A stretch of 64,000 bases of DNA from CAVVAL01 sp963742725 (GTDB lineage Bacteria > Actinomycetota > Actinomycetes > Mycobacteriales > Cryptosporangiaceae), in the NCBI GenBank assembly GCA_963742725.1, contig CAVUMX010000004.1, positions 1,054,001 through 1,118,000 of the forward strand, read 5' to 3'. A model generated the notes under the pieces. It was not told the origin of the DNA and ran no database searches. It saw nothing but the letters and a program-made list of their open reading frames with translations. Positions 26,181 to 36,030 of this stretch are shown here, one piece after another (position 1 is the first letter of the stretch; each line of letters starts with the position of its first letter). The position numbers and the translations under genes are program-made.

Positions 26181-26379
26181 GTGGCGGGTCTCCGCCAATG
26201 GTGGGTTGGATGTTGGGGTAATTCCGGATAAAGGTGGCGACCCTCTGTTGCAGGATTGCGCAGGCAAGGGGACTCGAGTGGCGTTGTCGGGGGCCAGCCC
26301 TATGATGCTCAGGGGACGGGGGCGGACCAGTTGTGTTATCGAGCCTTCGTCGCATCGCCTCGAAGGGGAGCTCTAACGC

Positions 26380-29030
26380 ATGGCGCGCGACGACCGCGAC
26401 GAATCGTCAACCAGTAAGCGTGGATCCGGTGGCTTTGTCACCGTAGGTGTGGTCCTGACCGTGGTCGGATCGATGATGGCCACGCTGTTCGGCGCCGGAG
26501 CCGCTAGCCGAGTCCTAGACGTTTTCGACGGAAATGTGTGGCTTTGGAGCGCCTCGAAGGGTGAGGTCTCCCGAGTCAACTCCTCGTCGGGCCGCGTCGA
26601 CATGCGCCAGCCGCTGACGGACACGCGAAACCACCGGGTCCAGGTCATCCAGACCGACAAGAACATGCTGCTGCGCGACCTCGACACCGGCAAGATCACC
26701 TCGCTCGACCTGGCCACCCTCGGCATCTCCGGGACGGTCGCGACCCCGCCGGGCGACGGCATCACCGTGGCGCTGCACAAGAACATCGCGTTCATCATCG
26801 ACTCGAAGCGCGGCGCGATCCGCCAGGTCGACCCGGCCACGCTGTCGGGCATCGGCAAGCCCCTGACCTTCCCGAACGAGCTGCAGGGCGGCGCGTTCGA
26901 CGACGACGGCAAGCTCTGGGTCGCGGTCCCGACCGAGGGGACGGTCGTCCGGGTCGGCGGCGGCGCGAACGGCCCGTCGAAGCCCGAGACGATCCCGGTC
27001 ACGGACACCGACCACAAGGTCAAGCTCACCGTCCTCGACCACGGTGCGGCGCTCGTCGACCAGACCAAGGGCGCCCTGTTCCGGATCCGCGACGACAAGG
27101 TCAACCCCGTCGAGGCCCTGGAGATCGCCCCGACCGCCGACGTTCCCGCACGTAACCGGGGCAGCGTCGTCGCCGTCACGCTGCCGGACGAGCGCAAGGT
27201 CCTGATCGAGCGCGACGGCAAGGTCACCACGTTCCCCGTCGCCGTCAAGGGCACGAAGATCGGCCCGGCGGTCGCGTTCAACGGCCGCGTCTACATCAAC
27301 GACGACAGCCAGAAGACCGTCCTCGTGTACGACTACAAGGGCGAGCAGCTGGAGGAGATCGACGTTCCGGACGCGGGCGGCCCGCTGGAGCTGGAAGTCC
27401 GCGAGGAGCACCTGTTCATCAACGCGCCGATGTCGGCGTCCGCGCGGGTCATCGACTCCGCGCACCGCATCAAGCCGGTGAACAAGTACCCGCAGGACGT
27501 CCTCGGCAGCGAGAAGCCGGCCATCTCCTCCCTGCTCAACGTCCCGGCGAAGAACAACAACGGCCCGAACTCGCCCGAGGACAACCCGAACGGCGCGCAG
27601 AAGCCGACCAAGCAGGACCCGCCCGGAGCCCCCGGGTCGGTCACCGCGACGGCCGGCAACAAGTCGGCGCGCCTCGTCTGGGCGCCGGCCAAGTCGAACG
27701 GCGCCGCGATCCGCAACTACGTGATCGAGGGCGGCGGAAAGTCCAAGCGCGTCAGCGGACGGTCCCGGTCGGCGCAGATCGACGACCTCGACAACGGCAC
27801 CGAGTACAGCTTCACCGTGTACGCCATCAACGCGAAGGGACCGGGCCCGAAGGCGACGTCGAACACCGTCCGCCCGACGGCCGAGGTGCCCGACCCGCCG
27901 GAGAACGTCACGGCCAAGGCCAACCCCAACGGCACCGTGTCCGTCTCCTGGCCCGCCGCCGACGACCAGGGCAATCAGATCGCCAGCTACACGGCCACGG
28001 CCACGGGCGGCGGCGACACCATCGCGTTCGACCCGGTCGACGGCACGAAACTCGACGTCGAGAAGGACAGGCTCCGGCTCGGTGTGGACTACACGTTCAC
28101 CGTGGTGTCCAACACCAACAAGAACACCAGCAGCGTCCCGTCCAAGCCGAGCGGCGCGGTCAAGCCGTTCGACAAGCCCAAGGCGCCTGAGCCGGTTGAG
28201 GCGACGGCCCGAGAGCAGGGCCAAGTCCGAGTGACTTGGAAGGCACCGGAGGAGAGCGGCCGGCCGATCGAGCGCTGGATCGTCTTCGCCCAGGGCAAGG
28301 GCGACTTGCCAGTGAACGACCCGTCGGCCCGCGAGTACGTGGTGACCGGGCTAGGGGACAACACGCAGGTGGACGTGACGGTCCGCGCGGTCAACGAGGC
28401 CGGTGAGGGCGCAACTGCTGGCGCCACTGCCAGGACGCACGGGAAGCCGACGGTCAAGATCACGTCGTCTAGCTCGACGGCCACCGCGATCACCGCCAAC
28501 TTCACCGTGGAGGAGAACGGCCAGAAGGTGACTCAGTGTGCGCTGGAGGCCGGTGGCAAGCGTGAGACCGGTGGGTGCGGCAGTCTCACGGTTGGTGGGC
28601 TCAAGCCGGGCACTAGCTACGACTTCACCGTCTCGGCGACGAACTCGATCGGCACCGAGCGGGACACCGGCTCGACCTCGACCAAGGCGATCAACGGGAC
28701 CGTCCGTTGTATCAACGGCTCGTCCGGCGACCAGGCGACGTACTGCAACGAGCGGTATCCGCGTCGTTCAGCGACGCCAGCCAGACCATGGGCACGGCGA
28801 AGAAGACCAAGTACACAACGGCAGAAGCCTGGGGGCGAGCTGCTACAAGGGCAGCATCGGTGAGCGTGGCCAGCCCTCGGAGCATCACCTCGTACATCTA
28901 CAACAGCCAGAAGAAGAGCACCTGGTGGATCCGGCTGGACACGGGGGAGTTCATCCCGTATGCCTGGTTCAACCTGTTTGGTGACCAAGGCCCTGGGAAC
29001 CCCGGCGAGACCGGCCTTCCCGGCTGCTGA
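26380..29030 (+). pseudogene. membrane-anchored fibronectin type III protein, C-terminus frameshifted
   Basis: Residues 12-40 form an N-terminal membrane anchor (GFVTVGVVLTVVGSMMATLF). Residues about 45-400 look like a beta-propeller-type exported domain. At least three FN3 domains follow from about residue 415 (opening PGAPGSVTATA, PDPPENVTAKA, KAPEPVEATA), and a final conserved module begins GTVRCINGSSGDQATYC. That module is broken: single G losses near 28754 and 28831 and an extra C near 28874 would restore a continuous reading through NGASCYKGS-like and SYIYNSQKKSTWWIRLDTGE to the stop at 29030. The total length fits this net change. As sequenced, the first frame stops at 28863. Confidence 0.75.
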
Positions 29031-29057
29031 CTTGACCCGACGACCTGGAGTGAAAGC

Positions 29058-30038
29058 GTGACCGTGCACGATCCGTTGAACGCCTCCGACGTTGCTGCCT
29101 TCGTCGACGCGTTCGGCAGCCTGTCGGCGAACATCGAGTCCGTGGTGCTGGGTAAGCGCGATGTCATCCACCTGGCGCTCACCACGTTGTTCGCCGAGGG
29201 GCACCTGCTCATCGAGGACGTGCCGGGTACCGGCAAGACCACGATCGCCCGTGCCATCTCGGCGTCGGTGGCGGGGGAGTGGCGGCGCATCCAGTTCACG
29301 CCGGACCTTCTCCCGTCCGACGTGTCGGGTGTGACGATCTTCAACCAGGCCACGCGTGACTTCGAGTTCCACCGTGGCCCGGTCTTCGCGAACATCGTCG
29401 TCGCGGACGAGATCAACCGCGCCTCGCCGAAGACCCAGTCGGCGCTGCTGGAGGTCATGGAGGAGCGGCACGTCACGGTGGACGGCGTCCGTCACCCCGT
29501 GCCGCGGCCGTTCCTCGTCGTGGCCACGCAGAACCCGGTCGAGATGGACGGCACGTACCGGCTCCCCGAGGCGCAGCTCGACCGGTTCCTCATGCGGATC
29601 TCCGTCGGCTACCCGGACGAGGCCGTCGAGATCGAGGTCCTTCGGGCCGCCTCGCAGGGCCGCTCGGTCGACGGGCTGAACGCCGTCACCGACACGGACA
29701 CCGTCGCGCACTTCACCCAGCTCGCGCGGCGCGTGTACGTCGCCGACCCGCTCTACGCCTACGCGGTACGGGTGGCGGCGGCGACACGTGAGCTGCCGGA
29801 GGTCCGGGTGGGGGTCAGCCCGCGTGGCGTGATCGCGCTCACCCGCGCGACCCAGGTGTACGCGCTCGCGCACGGGCGGGCGTACGTCGTCCCCGAAGAT
29901 GTGAAGGCGCTGGTCGAGCCGGTGTTCGCGCACCGGCTCGTGCTCGCCCCCGACGCAGCGATGCGCGGGGTCAGCGCGGGCGCCGTCCTGAAGCAGGTGC
30001 TGGAGACCATCCCGGTGCCCCAGCCCGCCGCGGTGTGA
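29058..30038 (+). CDS. MoxR family AAA+ ATPase
   Basis: A 326-residue MoxR ATPase. Walker A is EDVPGTGKTTIARAI (about residues 56-70), Walker B is IVVADEINRASPKTQSALLE, and sensor and lid segments ATQNPVEMDGTYRLPEAQLD and RFLMRISVGYP follow. MoxR proteins act as chaperone-like ATPases on VWA-domain or membrane partners and are usually next to DUF58 and transglutaminase-like genes, as here. The GTG at 29058 is chosen by family N-terminus. The stop overlaps the DUF58 start. Confidence 0.95.
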   Translation: MTVHDPLNASDVAAFVDAFGSLSANIESVVLGKRDVIHLALTTLFAEGHLLIEDVPGTGKTTIARAISASVAGEWRRIQFTPDLLPSDVSGVTIFNQATRDFEFHRGPVFANIVVADEINRASPKTQSALLEVMEERHVTVDGVRHPVPRPFLVVATQNPVEMDGTYRLPEAQLDRFLMRISVGYPDEAVEIEVLRAASQGRSVDGLNAVTDTDTVAHFTQLARRVYVADPLYAYAVRVAAATRELPEVRVGVSPRGVIALTRATQVYALAHGRAYVVPEDVKALVEPVFAHRLVLAPDAAMRGVSAGAVLKQVLETIPVPQPAAV

Positions 30039-31165
30039 TCACCGCCCGTGGCGTAGCGCTCCTGGTCGCCGGCGTTGTGCTGGCGGGTACCGGGATCGGC
30101 TTCGGCTACGTCGAGCTGACCGTGCTCGGCTGCGGAGTGCTGGCCGCGGTGGCGGGATCGTTGCTGTGGGCGGTGTGGCGTCCGCGGCTCGACGTGCGGC
30201 GCGAGGTCCACCCGGACCGCGTGCAGCGTGGGGAGCCGTGCGGGGCTGTCGTGCACGTCCGGAACGCGGCGAAGTGGCGCGGCGCCAGCCTGATCGGGCA
30301 TGACCAGGTCGGGACGTCCGAGGTCACGGTGCCGTTGCTGCGGCTCGGCGCCGGCAAGGAAAGCTCGACGCAGTACGTCATCCCGACGGAACGCCGTGGC
30401 GTCGTGGACGTCGGCCCGCTGCGCATCTCGCGGCGTGACCCGCTCGACCTCGTCCGCGCGACCCGCGAGTACGGCGCGCCGGCCCGGGTCTGGGTTCACC
30501 CGCGGATCCACCCGATCGGCACGACACCCGTCGGAACGGCGCGCAGCCTCGACGGGATCATCGACAAGGTCGCGCACGGCAGCATCACGTTCCACGCGCT
30601 GCGCGAGTACGTCACCGGCGACGATCTGCGGCACGTGCACTGGCGGACGTCCGCGCACATCGGCGAGCTGATGGTCCGCGAACACGTCGACACCAGCCTG
30701 CCGCGGATCGTGGTCTTCCTGGACGACCGCGCCGGCGTCCAGGACCCGGACAGTTTCGAGCACGCGGTGGAGGCGGCGGCGTCCGTCATCGTGGCGATCA
30801 TCCAGGCCAACCTGAACGTGACGCTGCACGTCGCGAGCGGACGGGTCCTCGAAGGCAGCCACAGCGTCGTGCCGTTCCTCGACGCGCTCGCCGAGGTCAC
30901 CCTGGGCGGCGCCGACTCCCTGGACGAGGCCGCGCAGAAGCTCCGGCACCGCCGCGTCGGCGACACGCTGCTCGCCTTCACCGGCGCGAAGGACCAGGGC
31001 TCGCTGGAGGCGATCGGCGCGCTGCGGGACGTGTACCCGTCGATCGTGCTGAGCACCCTCGGCCACGAGCGGGCCGGGACGACGGCGGTGGCCGGGCTGC
31101 TGGCGCTGTCGGCGGCCGACGGGGAGGACTTCGCGGCGGCGTGGGACGGCATGGGGGCATGGTGA
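30035..31165 (+). CDS. DUF58 domain protein
   Basis: A 376-residue protein starting with GTG inside GTGTGA at the end of the MoxR gene. Two N-terminal membrane segments (LLVAGVVLAGTGIGFGYVEL and a second after it) precede a soluble domain with the DUF58 core, TFHALREYVTGDDLRHVHWR at about residues 183-203, and a VWA-like C-terminal half beginning PRIVVFLDDRAGV. DUF58/MoxR/transglutaminase trios are widespread and thought to work on envelope proteins; the actual substrate is unknown. The TGA overlaps the next ATG. Confidence 0.92.
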   Translation: MITARGVALLVAGVVLAGTGIGFGYVELTVLGCGVLAAVAGSLLWAVWRPRLDVRREVHPDRVQRGEPCGAVVHVRNAAKWRGASLIGHDQVGTSEVTVPLLRLGAGKESSTQYVIPTERRGVVDVGPLRISRRDPLDLVRATREYGAPARVWVHPRIHPIGTTPVGTARSLDGIIDKVAHGSITFHALREYVTGDDLRHVHWRTSAHIGELMVREHVDTSLPRIVVFLDDRAGVQDPDSFEHAVEAAASVIVAIIQANLNVTLHVASGRVLEGSHSVVPFLDALAEVTLGGADSLDEAAQKLRHRRVGDTLLAFTGAKDQGSLEAIGALRDVYPSIVLSTLGHERAGTTAVAGLLALSAADGEDFAAAWDGMGAW

Positions 31166-33714
31166 GGGCGGGGCGGGCAGGTGAGACGGCAAGGTTCAAG
31201 GCGGTTGTGCCGCTGGCGTTGGTGGTGCTGGCCCTGGCGGCCGGGGTCGTGTTCAGCCGGATCTACCACGGTCCGGTGCTGTTCGGCCTGGTCGCGGGTG
31301 CGGCGGTGCTGCCGGTGGCGTTGTCGGTCGTCCTGCGGCGGTTGGCGTCGGCGGTGGCGGTGGTGACGTCTGTCGTGGCGCTCGCCGGGTACCTGCTGGT
31401 CGCGACGGTGCTGACACGTGATCCTGCGGCCGGCGGGCTCGCCACGGTCTATCTGGACGCGCTGCGGAACTCCGGCGCGCGGATCCTGACCAGCACGTTC
31501 CCCGTAGAGCCGGCGCCGGACACCGTCCTCTTGCCGGTGTTGATCGTCTGGGCGGCGGGTCTGGCGGGTGCCGAGCTGGCGGTGCGCCACCGAAAGCTGC
31601 TGCTCGGTCTGGCGCCCTCCGCGCTGGCGTACGGGCTGGCGCTGGCGTTCGTCGGTCCGAACGCGCGCCCGTCGATCTGGGTCGCGCTGGCGTACCTCGG
31701 GGTGGCGGCGACGACGCTCGCGCTGACCAGGGAGGACACGTCCGGTGAGGTCGTCCGCCAGCTGCCGGCCGGGCAGCGCGTCGCCTACCGGGGACGCGGC
31801 ATGGCGATCGGCGCGACCGCGCTGGTCCTGCTGATGGGCGCCACGATCGGGATCGGGACGGGCATCGCCGAGCTGAAGCAGCCGGCGCCGAAGGACCCGC
31901 GCACGTACGTGTCGCCGCCCGAGGAGCAGGAGCCCGAGTCGAACCCGCTCGGCCGCCTCTCGCAGTGGGCACGGCACCCGGACGATCCGCTGTTCGACAT
32001 CTCCATGGACCAGCCGAAGCGCATCCGCTGGGTGGTCCTCAACGACTACGACGGACTGAACTGGACGCCCGAAGGCCGGTACCGGTCCGCCGGCACGGTG
32101 CTGCCGGCGCCCCCGGCACCGCGCGGCACGACGACCGTCCGGCAGCAGGTCACGGTCACCGGCCTGAACGGCGCCTGGTTGCCGGCCGTCGAGCAGCCGA
32201 CGGAGTTGACGGGCATCCGCGTCTCGTACGACTCCGCCACCGGCACCGTGCTCCAGCCGACCGGGCTCAAGCCGGGACTGCGGTACAACGTCGTTTCCGA
32301 GTTCGTGGACGCCCCGGACGCTGGTCGTGTCGTCCAGGCCGAATCCGCCTCCGGGCCGGCCGTCGACCGGTTCCTGGCCGTTCCCGGTACCGCGCCGCAG
32401 GACATCCGCGAACTCGCGTCCGAGATCACCAGCAAGACGACCCGGCCGTACCGCAAGGCGCTGGCGATCGAGGCGCACCTGTCGAAGCAGTACCGCTACG
32501 TCCCGGACGCGGCGTCCGGCCACGGCTACGCCAACCTCGAGTTCTTCCTGGACGGATCGCCTGAGCAGGGTGGCCGCAAGGGGACGTCGGAGCAGTTCGC
32601 GTCGGCGTTCGCCCTGATGGCACGGATGGCCGGCCTGCCCAGCCGGGTCGTCATGGGCTTCCACACCGGCCGCGCACAGGGCGGCGGCAGCTACCAGGTA
32701 CGCAGCGGCGACGCGTTCGCCTGGCCCGAGGTGTTCTTCGCCGGCCACGGCTGGGTGTCGTTCGACCCGACGCCGTCCGCCGGCGAGAACACGGACCGCC
32801 CCGCCGACGAGCAGACCAAGGAAGCCGCGAAGCAGCGCGAGGCCAAGGCACAGCAGCTCGACGCCATCGAGGACGAGCAGGCGCCCGAAACCGAACTCGA
32901 CGCGATCGACGACACGAAGCAGCCGACCGAGGAACGCCTGTCGACCGGCGCGCGGATCGGGATCGGCGCCGGCGCGGCCGCCCTGGTCCTGGCCATGGTG
33001 CCGCTCGTCCTGCTGATGCTGCGGCGCCGGCTCCGTCGTCGCAGGCTGTCGCGCGGTACGCCGAGCCAGCGGGTCGTCGGCGCGTGGTGGGAGCTGCTGG
33101 ACGGGCTGACGCTCGCCGGCCACCGCCCGTCGCCGGACCTCACCGCCGGAGACATCGCCCGCGTCGCGGCCGACCCGTGGCCGCGGGGCAAGGCCAGACG
33201 CGGCAAGCGGGCCGAGGCAGCCGCGGCAGCCGGCGGCGAGGCTGGTGCCGCGGCGGCGGCGCGTGGTGGCGACGGCGTTGCCATGGCGGCGGCGCGTGGT
33301 GGCGACGGCGTTGCCGGCGTCGCGGCGCGGGGTGACGCGGGGCCGTTGCCGGCCGTCGGGGAGTTGGCCGAGCTGGTCAACATGGTGGCGTTCGCGCCCG
33401 GACTCGCCGACGACGGTCACGCCGAGGCCGCCGCGCGCGTGGTCACCGGGTACATCTCGGACCTGCGCGGACGCCGCTCATGGTGGCGGAAGGCGCTGTG
33501 GTCGACCGATCCGCGGCCGCTGCTGTGGCGCCGCCGGCGCGAGTCGGCGCCGGCCCCACTGCCCGTGCCGCCGGCCGCACCGCCGGTGTCGCCACCCCCG
33601 GCTCAGGACGAGGGCGTTGACTCCGGCGCGTTCGCGCCCAGCCGGGACGTGCACGCCGGCTCGGACTTCGCGAGCGTGTCCACCGAGAGGGCCGCGGCCA
33701 CGACGAAGCAGTAG
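31159..33714 (+). CDS. TgpA-like transglutaminase-domain membrane protein with degenerate active site
   Basis: An 851-residue protein with five to six N-terminal membrane helices (to about residue 235), an extracytoplasmic transglutaminase-like domain (about 400-545), a further membrane helix near residue 605-630, and a basic Ala/Pro-rich cytosolic tail with two 33-bp repeats. In active family members the core reads C-EQFA and HAWPEV; here it is KGTSEQFASAFALMARMAGL with Ser477, and DAFAWPEVFF with Phe520, so Cys and His of the triad are both replaced while Asp536 remains. Start ATG 31159 overlaps DUF58. The last 112 bp lie opposite the FN3 gene. Confidence 0.85.
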   Translation: MVRAGRAGETARFKAVVPLALVVLALAAGVVFSRIYHGPVLFGLVAGAAVLPVALSVVLRRLASAVAVVTSVVALAGYLLVATVLTRDPAAGGLATVYLDALRNSGARILTSTFPVEPAPDTVLLPVLIVWAAGLAGAELAVRHRKLLLGLAPSALAYGLALAFVGPNARPSIWVALAYLGVAATTLALTREDTSGEVVRQLPAGQRVAYRGRGMAIGATALVLLMGATIGIGTGIAELKQPAPKDPRTYVSPPEEQEPESNPLGRLSQWARHPDDPLFDISMDQPKRIRWVVLNDYDGLNWTPEGRYRSAGTVLPAPPAPRGTTTVRQQVTVTGLNGAWLPAVEQPTELTGIRVSYDSATGTVLQPTGLKPGLRYNVVSEFVDAPDAGRVVQAESASGPAVDRFLAVPGTAPQDIRELASEITSKTTRPYRKALAIEAHLSKQYRYVPDAASGHGYANLEFFLDGSPEQGGRKGTSEQFASAFALMARMAGLPSRVVMGFHTGRAQGGGSYQVRSGDAFAWPEVFFAGHGWVSFDPTPSAGENTDRPADEQTKEAAKQREAKAQQLDAIEDEQAPETELDAIDDTKQPTEERLSTGARIGIGAGAAALVLAMVPLVLLMLRRRLRRRRLSRGTPSQRVVGAWWELLDGLTLAGHRPSPDLTAGDIARVAADPWPRGKARRGKRAEAAAAAGGEAGAAAAARGGDGVAMAAARGGDGVAGVAARGDAGPLPAVGELAELVNMVAFAPGLADDGHAEAAARVVTGYISDLRGRRSWWRKALWSTDPRPLLWRRRRESAPAPLPVPPAAPPVSPPPAQDEGVDSGAFAPSRDVHAGSDFASVSTERAAATTKQ

Positions 33715-34787
33715 TCGGCGCGGGGCGTCAGCCCGTTGATGACCCGCGACGTCTCGCCGCGCTCCGCCTTGCCGAGCGCCTTGGCGGTCTGCCCGTCGCG
33801 CGCGCCGATGATGATGAACGGCGCCTTGCCGCTGGTCGCGTCGGTCCAGCGCAACGTCACGGACGTGCCGTCGTCCTCGATCTTCAGGTCGCGCGGCGCG
33901 CCCTGGGTCGTCAGGTCGACCTCGCCGTCCGGGGTGAGCGCGCTCGGTGACGGGTCGGGCGTGTTGTCCGGGTCGGTCTTGTCGTTCCGGACGGCGAGTA
34001 CACCGATCGTCGCCGCCAGCCCCAACGTGATGCCCAGCGCACCGGCCGCCATCAGCGGTTTCGTGTACGAGCGCCGCCTGGGGCGCGGCGCGGGGGGCAC
34101 TGTCGGGGTGGCCGTCGGGCCGTACTCGTAGCCGGGCGTGTAGCCGGAGACGGGCGGCGCCGAGACGGGGCCGTGCGGCGCGTAGCCGGAGACAGGCGGA
34201 CCCGAGACGGGCGGCGCAGGGTAGTGCTGGGCGTGCGGCGGTACCGACACGGGCGGCGGTGCGTGCGTGTGCGGCGGTGCCGAGACGGGCGGCGGTGCCG
34301 AGACGGGCGGTGCCTGGGTGTGCGGCGGTGCCTGGGTGTGCGGCGGTGCCTGGGCGTGCGGCGGTACCGACACGGGCGGCGACACCGGTGGTGCCGAGAC
34401 CGGGAACGCCGTGGACGGCGGTGCGGACACGGGCGGCGTCGCGTGCAGCGGCGTCTCCCGCGGCGGCTGTGCGAGCGGCTGCGCGACGGGCGGCGGTGCC
34501 TGGGTGTGCGGCGGAGTGGGCTGGGCGGTCTGCGGGTGTGCGGGCGCCGGGCTGGTCGCGTCGGGGATGCGGTACGGCTCGGGCCAGTCCGGCGAGCCGA
34601 TGACCGTGGGGCCGGGCGGCGGTTCGGCGGGCGATGAGACGTCCGGATGAGGGGTTTGAGGGGTTTCGGCTTCTGGCTGGGGCGGCGGCGGCAGGACCTC
34701 GGTGAGCGGCGCCTCGGCGTCGTGGGCGGCGCTGTCACCGACGCGCACCGGTTCGCTCGACGGCCAGACCAGCGGCGGCGGCGTCAC
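33603..34787 (-). CDS. proline-rich membrane protein with C-terminal FN3 domain, probably the detached tail of the upstream kinase
   Basis: 394 residues: a Pro/Ala/Val-rich N-terminal 215 residues with many PPVSAPP and PPHTQAPP repeats, one membrane segment (AAGALGITLGLAATIGVLAV), and an extracytoplasmic FN3-like domain ending YCFVVAAALSVDTLAKSEPA. The GTG at 34787 has no ribosome site and lies 53 bp inside the upstream kinase gene. Removing one C from the run at 34788-34790 would join both into one kinase-linker-TM-FN3 receptor; the combined length fits exactly. I list it separately because that is what the sequence allows. The 3' end overlaps the convergent transglutaminase-like gene. Confidence 0.65.
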   Translation of the reverse strand: MTPPPLVWPSSEPVRVGDSAAHDAEAPLTEVLPPPPQPEAETPQTPHPDVSSPAEPPPGPTVIGSPDWPEPYRIPDATSPAPAHPQTAQPTPPHTQAPPPVAQPLAQPPRETPLHATPPVSAPPSTAFPVSAPPVSPPVSVPPHAQAPPHTQAPPHTQAPPVSAPPPVSAPPHTHAPPPVSVPPHAQHYPAPPVSGPPVSGYAPHGPVSAPPVSGYTPGYEYGPTATPTVPPAPRPRRRSYTKPLMAAGALGITLGLAATIGVLAVRNDKTDPDNTPDPSPSALTPDGEVDLTTQGAPRDLKIEDDGTSVTLRWTDATSGKAPFIIIGARDGQTAKALGKAERGETSRVINGLTPRADYCFVVAAALSVDTLAKSEPACTSRLGANAPESTPSS

Positions 34788-35853
34788 GGGCGGCGCGTGT
34801 CACGGGAGGCGGCGGGTTCACGACCGTGGCCGGCGCGGCGGACTCGACCGGGGAGGCCACGGGCGGCGGCGCGATCGGCTGGGACGGCAGCGCCGACCGG
34901 GACCCGTGCAGGCGCAGAGTCTCGGCGAACTCGCCCGCGCTGGCGTGCCGCTCCTCGGGGTTCTTCGACATCGCGCGGGCCAGCTCCTGCTGGAGCCATT
35001 CCGGCACGTCGTCGCGGGGAACGCGGGGCGCCGGCTCGTCGAGCACGCGCTGGCGGAACGCGATCGGATCGAGGTACGGCTGGCTCGGATCGGCGAACGG
35101 CGCCCGCCCGATCAGCAGGTTCCACATGGTCGACGCGAGGCTGTACAGGTCGGACAGGCCCGACTGGTGCCCGCGCAGCATCGCCTCGGGGGACGCGTGC
35201 TGCGGCGTGAGCTTGTCGAGCGTGCTGGTCGCGATGCCGCCGTCGTCGGCGGCGCGGGCGATGCCGAAGTCTGTCAGGGCGGGGCCGAAGCGGGAGCGCA
35301 GGATGTTCGGCGGCTTCACGTCCCGGTGGATGATGCCGACCTCGTGCGCGGCGTGCAGCGCCTCGCCGATCTTGATGCCGACCTCGAGCACCTCGTCGAC
35401 GGGCAGCGGCCCGCGCCGCTTGAGGATCTGCGCGTAGGACCCGCCCTCGCAGTACTCCATGACGATGTACGGGCTGCCGTCGTCGGTGACGCCCGTGTCG
35501 ATGATGCTGACGATGTGCGGCTGGCTCGACAGCTTGACGGTCGTCTCCAGCTCGCGGGCGACGTTCGCGGCGGTGGTCATGACGTCGTCGACGAGCAGGA
35601 CCTTGATCGCCACCGTCCGGTTGAGGCGGATCTGGTTGGCCCGGAAGACCATCGCCGTGCTGCCGTGCGCGATGAGCTGGAGATCGGTGTAGCCGTGCAG
35701 CCCCGGGATCAGGGTCTGGCCGGTGTCTCCGGGCGGGGACCAGCTCATCGTCTCGCTTCCGTCGCGGTCGTCGTTAGAGCGCACACCGATAGGGCGCTGG
35801 CCGGCTGCGGCGGCCCCGGACGTCGACCGGACCGCGTTGTCGTCGTCGGCCAT
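34735..35853 (-). CDS. serine/threonine protein kinase
   Basis: A 372-residue cytosolic Hanks-type kinase. The ATP-site lysine is in RTVAIKVLLVDD, the catalytic loop is HRDVKPPNIL and the magnesium loop is DFGIARA; the APE position reads SPE. The glycine-rich loop is degenerate (IAHGSTAMVFRA has one of three glycines). Start choice: ATG 35853 keeps high GC3 and gives an acidic N-terminus; ATG 35748, 8 nt after GGAAG, is an alternative. A strong GGAGGAGG box before a different-frame ATG at 35866 could mark a 30-codon upstream frame. The C-terminal proline-rich tail ends early by an apparent frameshift. Confidence 0.85.
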   Translation of the reverse strand: MADDDNAVRSTSGAAAAGQRPIGVRSNDDRDGSETMSWSPPGDTGQTLIPGLHGYTDLQLIAHGSTAMVFRANQIRLNRTVAIKVLLVDDVMTTAANVARELETTVKLSSQPHIVSIIDTGVTDDGSPYIVMEYCEGGSYAQILKRRGPLPVDEVLEVGIKIGEALHAAHEVGIIHRDVKPPNILRSRFGPALTDFGIARAADDGGIATSTLDKLTPQHASPEAMLRGHQSGLSDLYSLASTMWNLLIGRAPFADPSQPYLDPIAFRQRVLDEPAPRVPRDDVPEWLQQELARAMSKNPEERHASAGEFAETLRLHGSRSALPSQPIAPPPVASPVESAAPATVVNPPPPVTRAARDAAAAGLAVERTGARR

Positions 35854-36030
35854 GCAACAACGGCATGACCTCCTCCTCCGCCTTGCCGGACCGACGTCTG
35901 GCATCCGCCTCGCTCGGCCGCCCCTATCGGCGCACGCTCCCCATTCTGTCGGATCGCCGCCCGACCGCCACGCCGGGTGCGACAACAGGCAGGCAGCGGA
36001 CGCGTCGCACCGGGGTGGGAGGATGTCTAC

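Larger units (their letters stand above)
25533..26379. other. 847-bp repeat-filled intergenic region
   Basis: No gene is supported here. It contains two copies of the dispersed palindrome (25584-25653 and 25711-25777), then a long G-rich minisatellite (about 25800-26180), then about 170 bp of ordinary sequence that should hold the promoter of the FN3 gene; a short CCTTCG/CGAAGG inverted repeat lies near its 3' end. Frames open through the minisatellite exist on both strands only because of its composition. Confidence 0.7.

Noticed and set aside
25626..26376. Several overlapping 100-200 codon frames on both strands
   Set aside because: They translate the G-rich minisatellite into Pro/His/Arg or Gly/Ala repeats and lack ribosome sites; composition artefacts.
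35774..35866. 30-codon upstream frame with GGAGGAGG before the kinase
   Set aside because: Third-position GC is lower than in the kinase frame and the product is Arg-rich without features; mentioned only as an alternative in the kinase entry.
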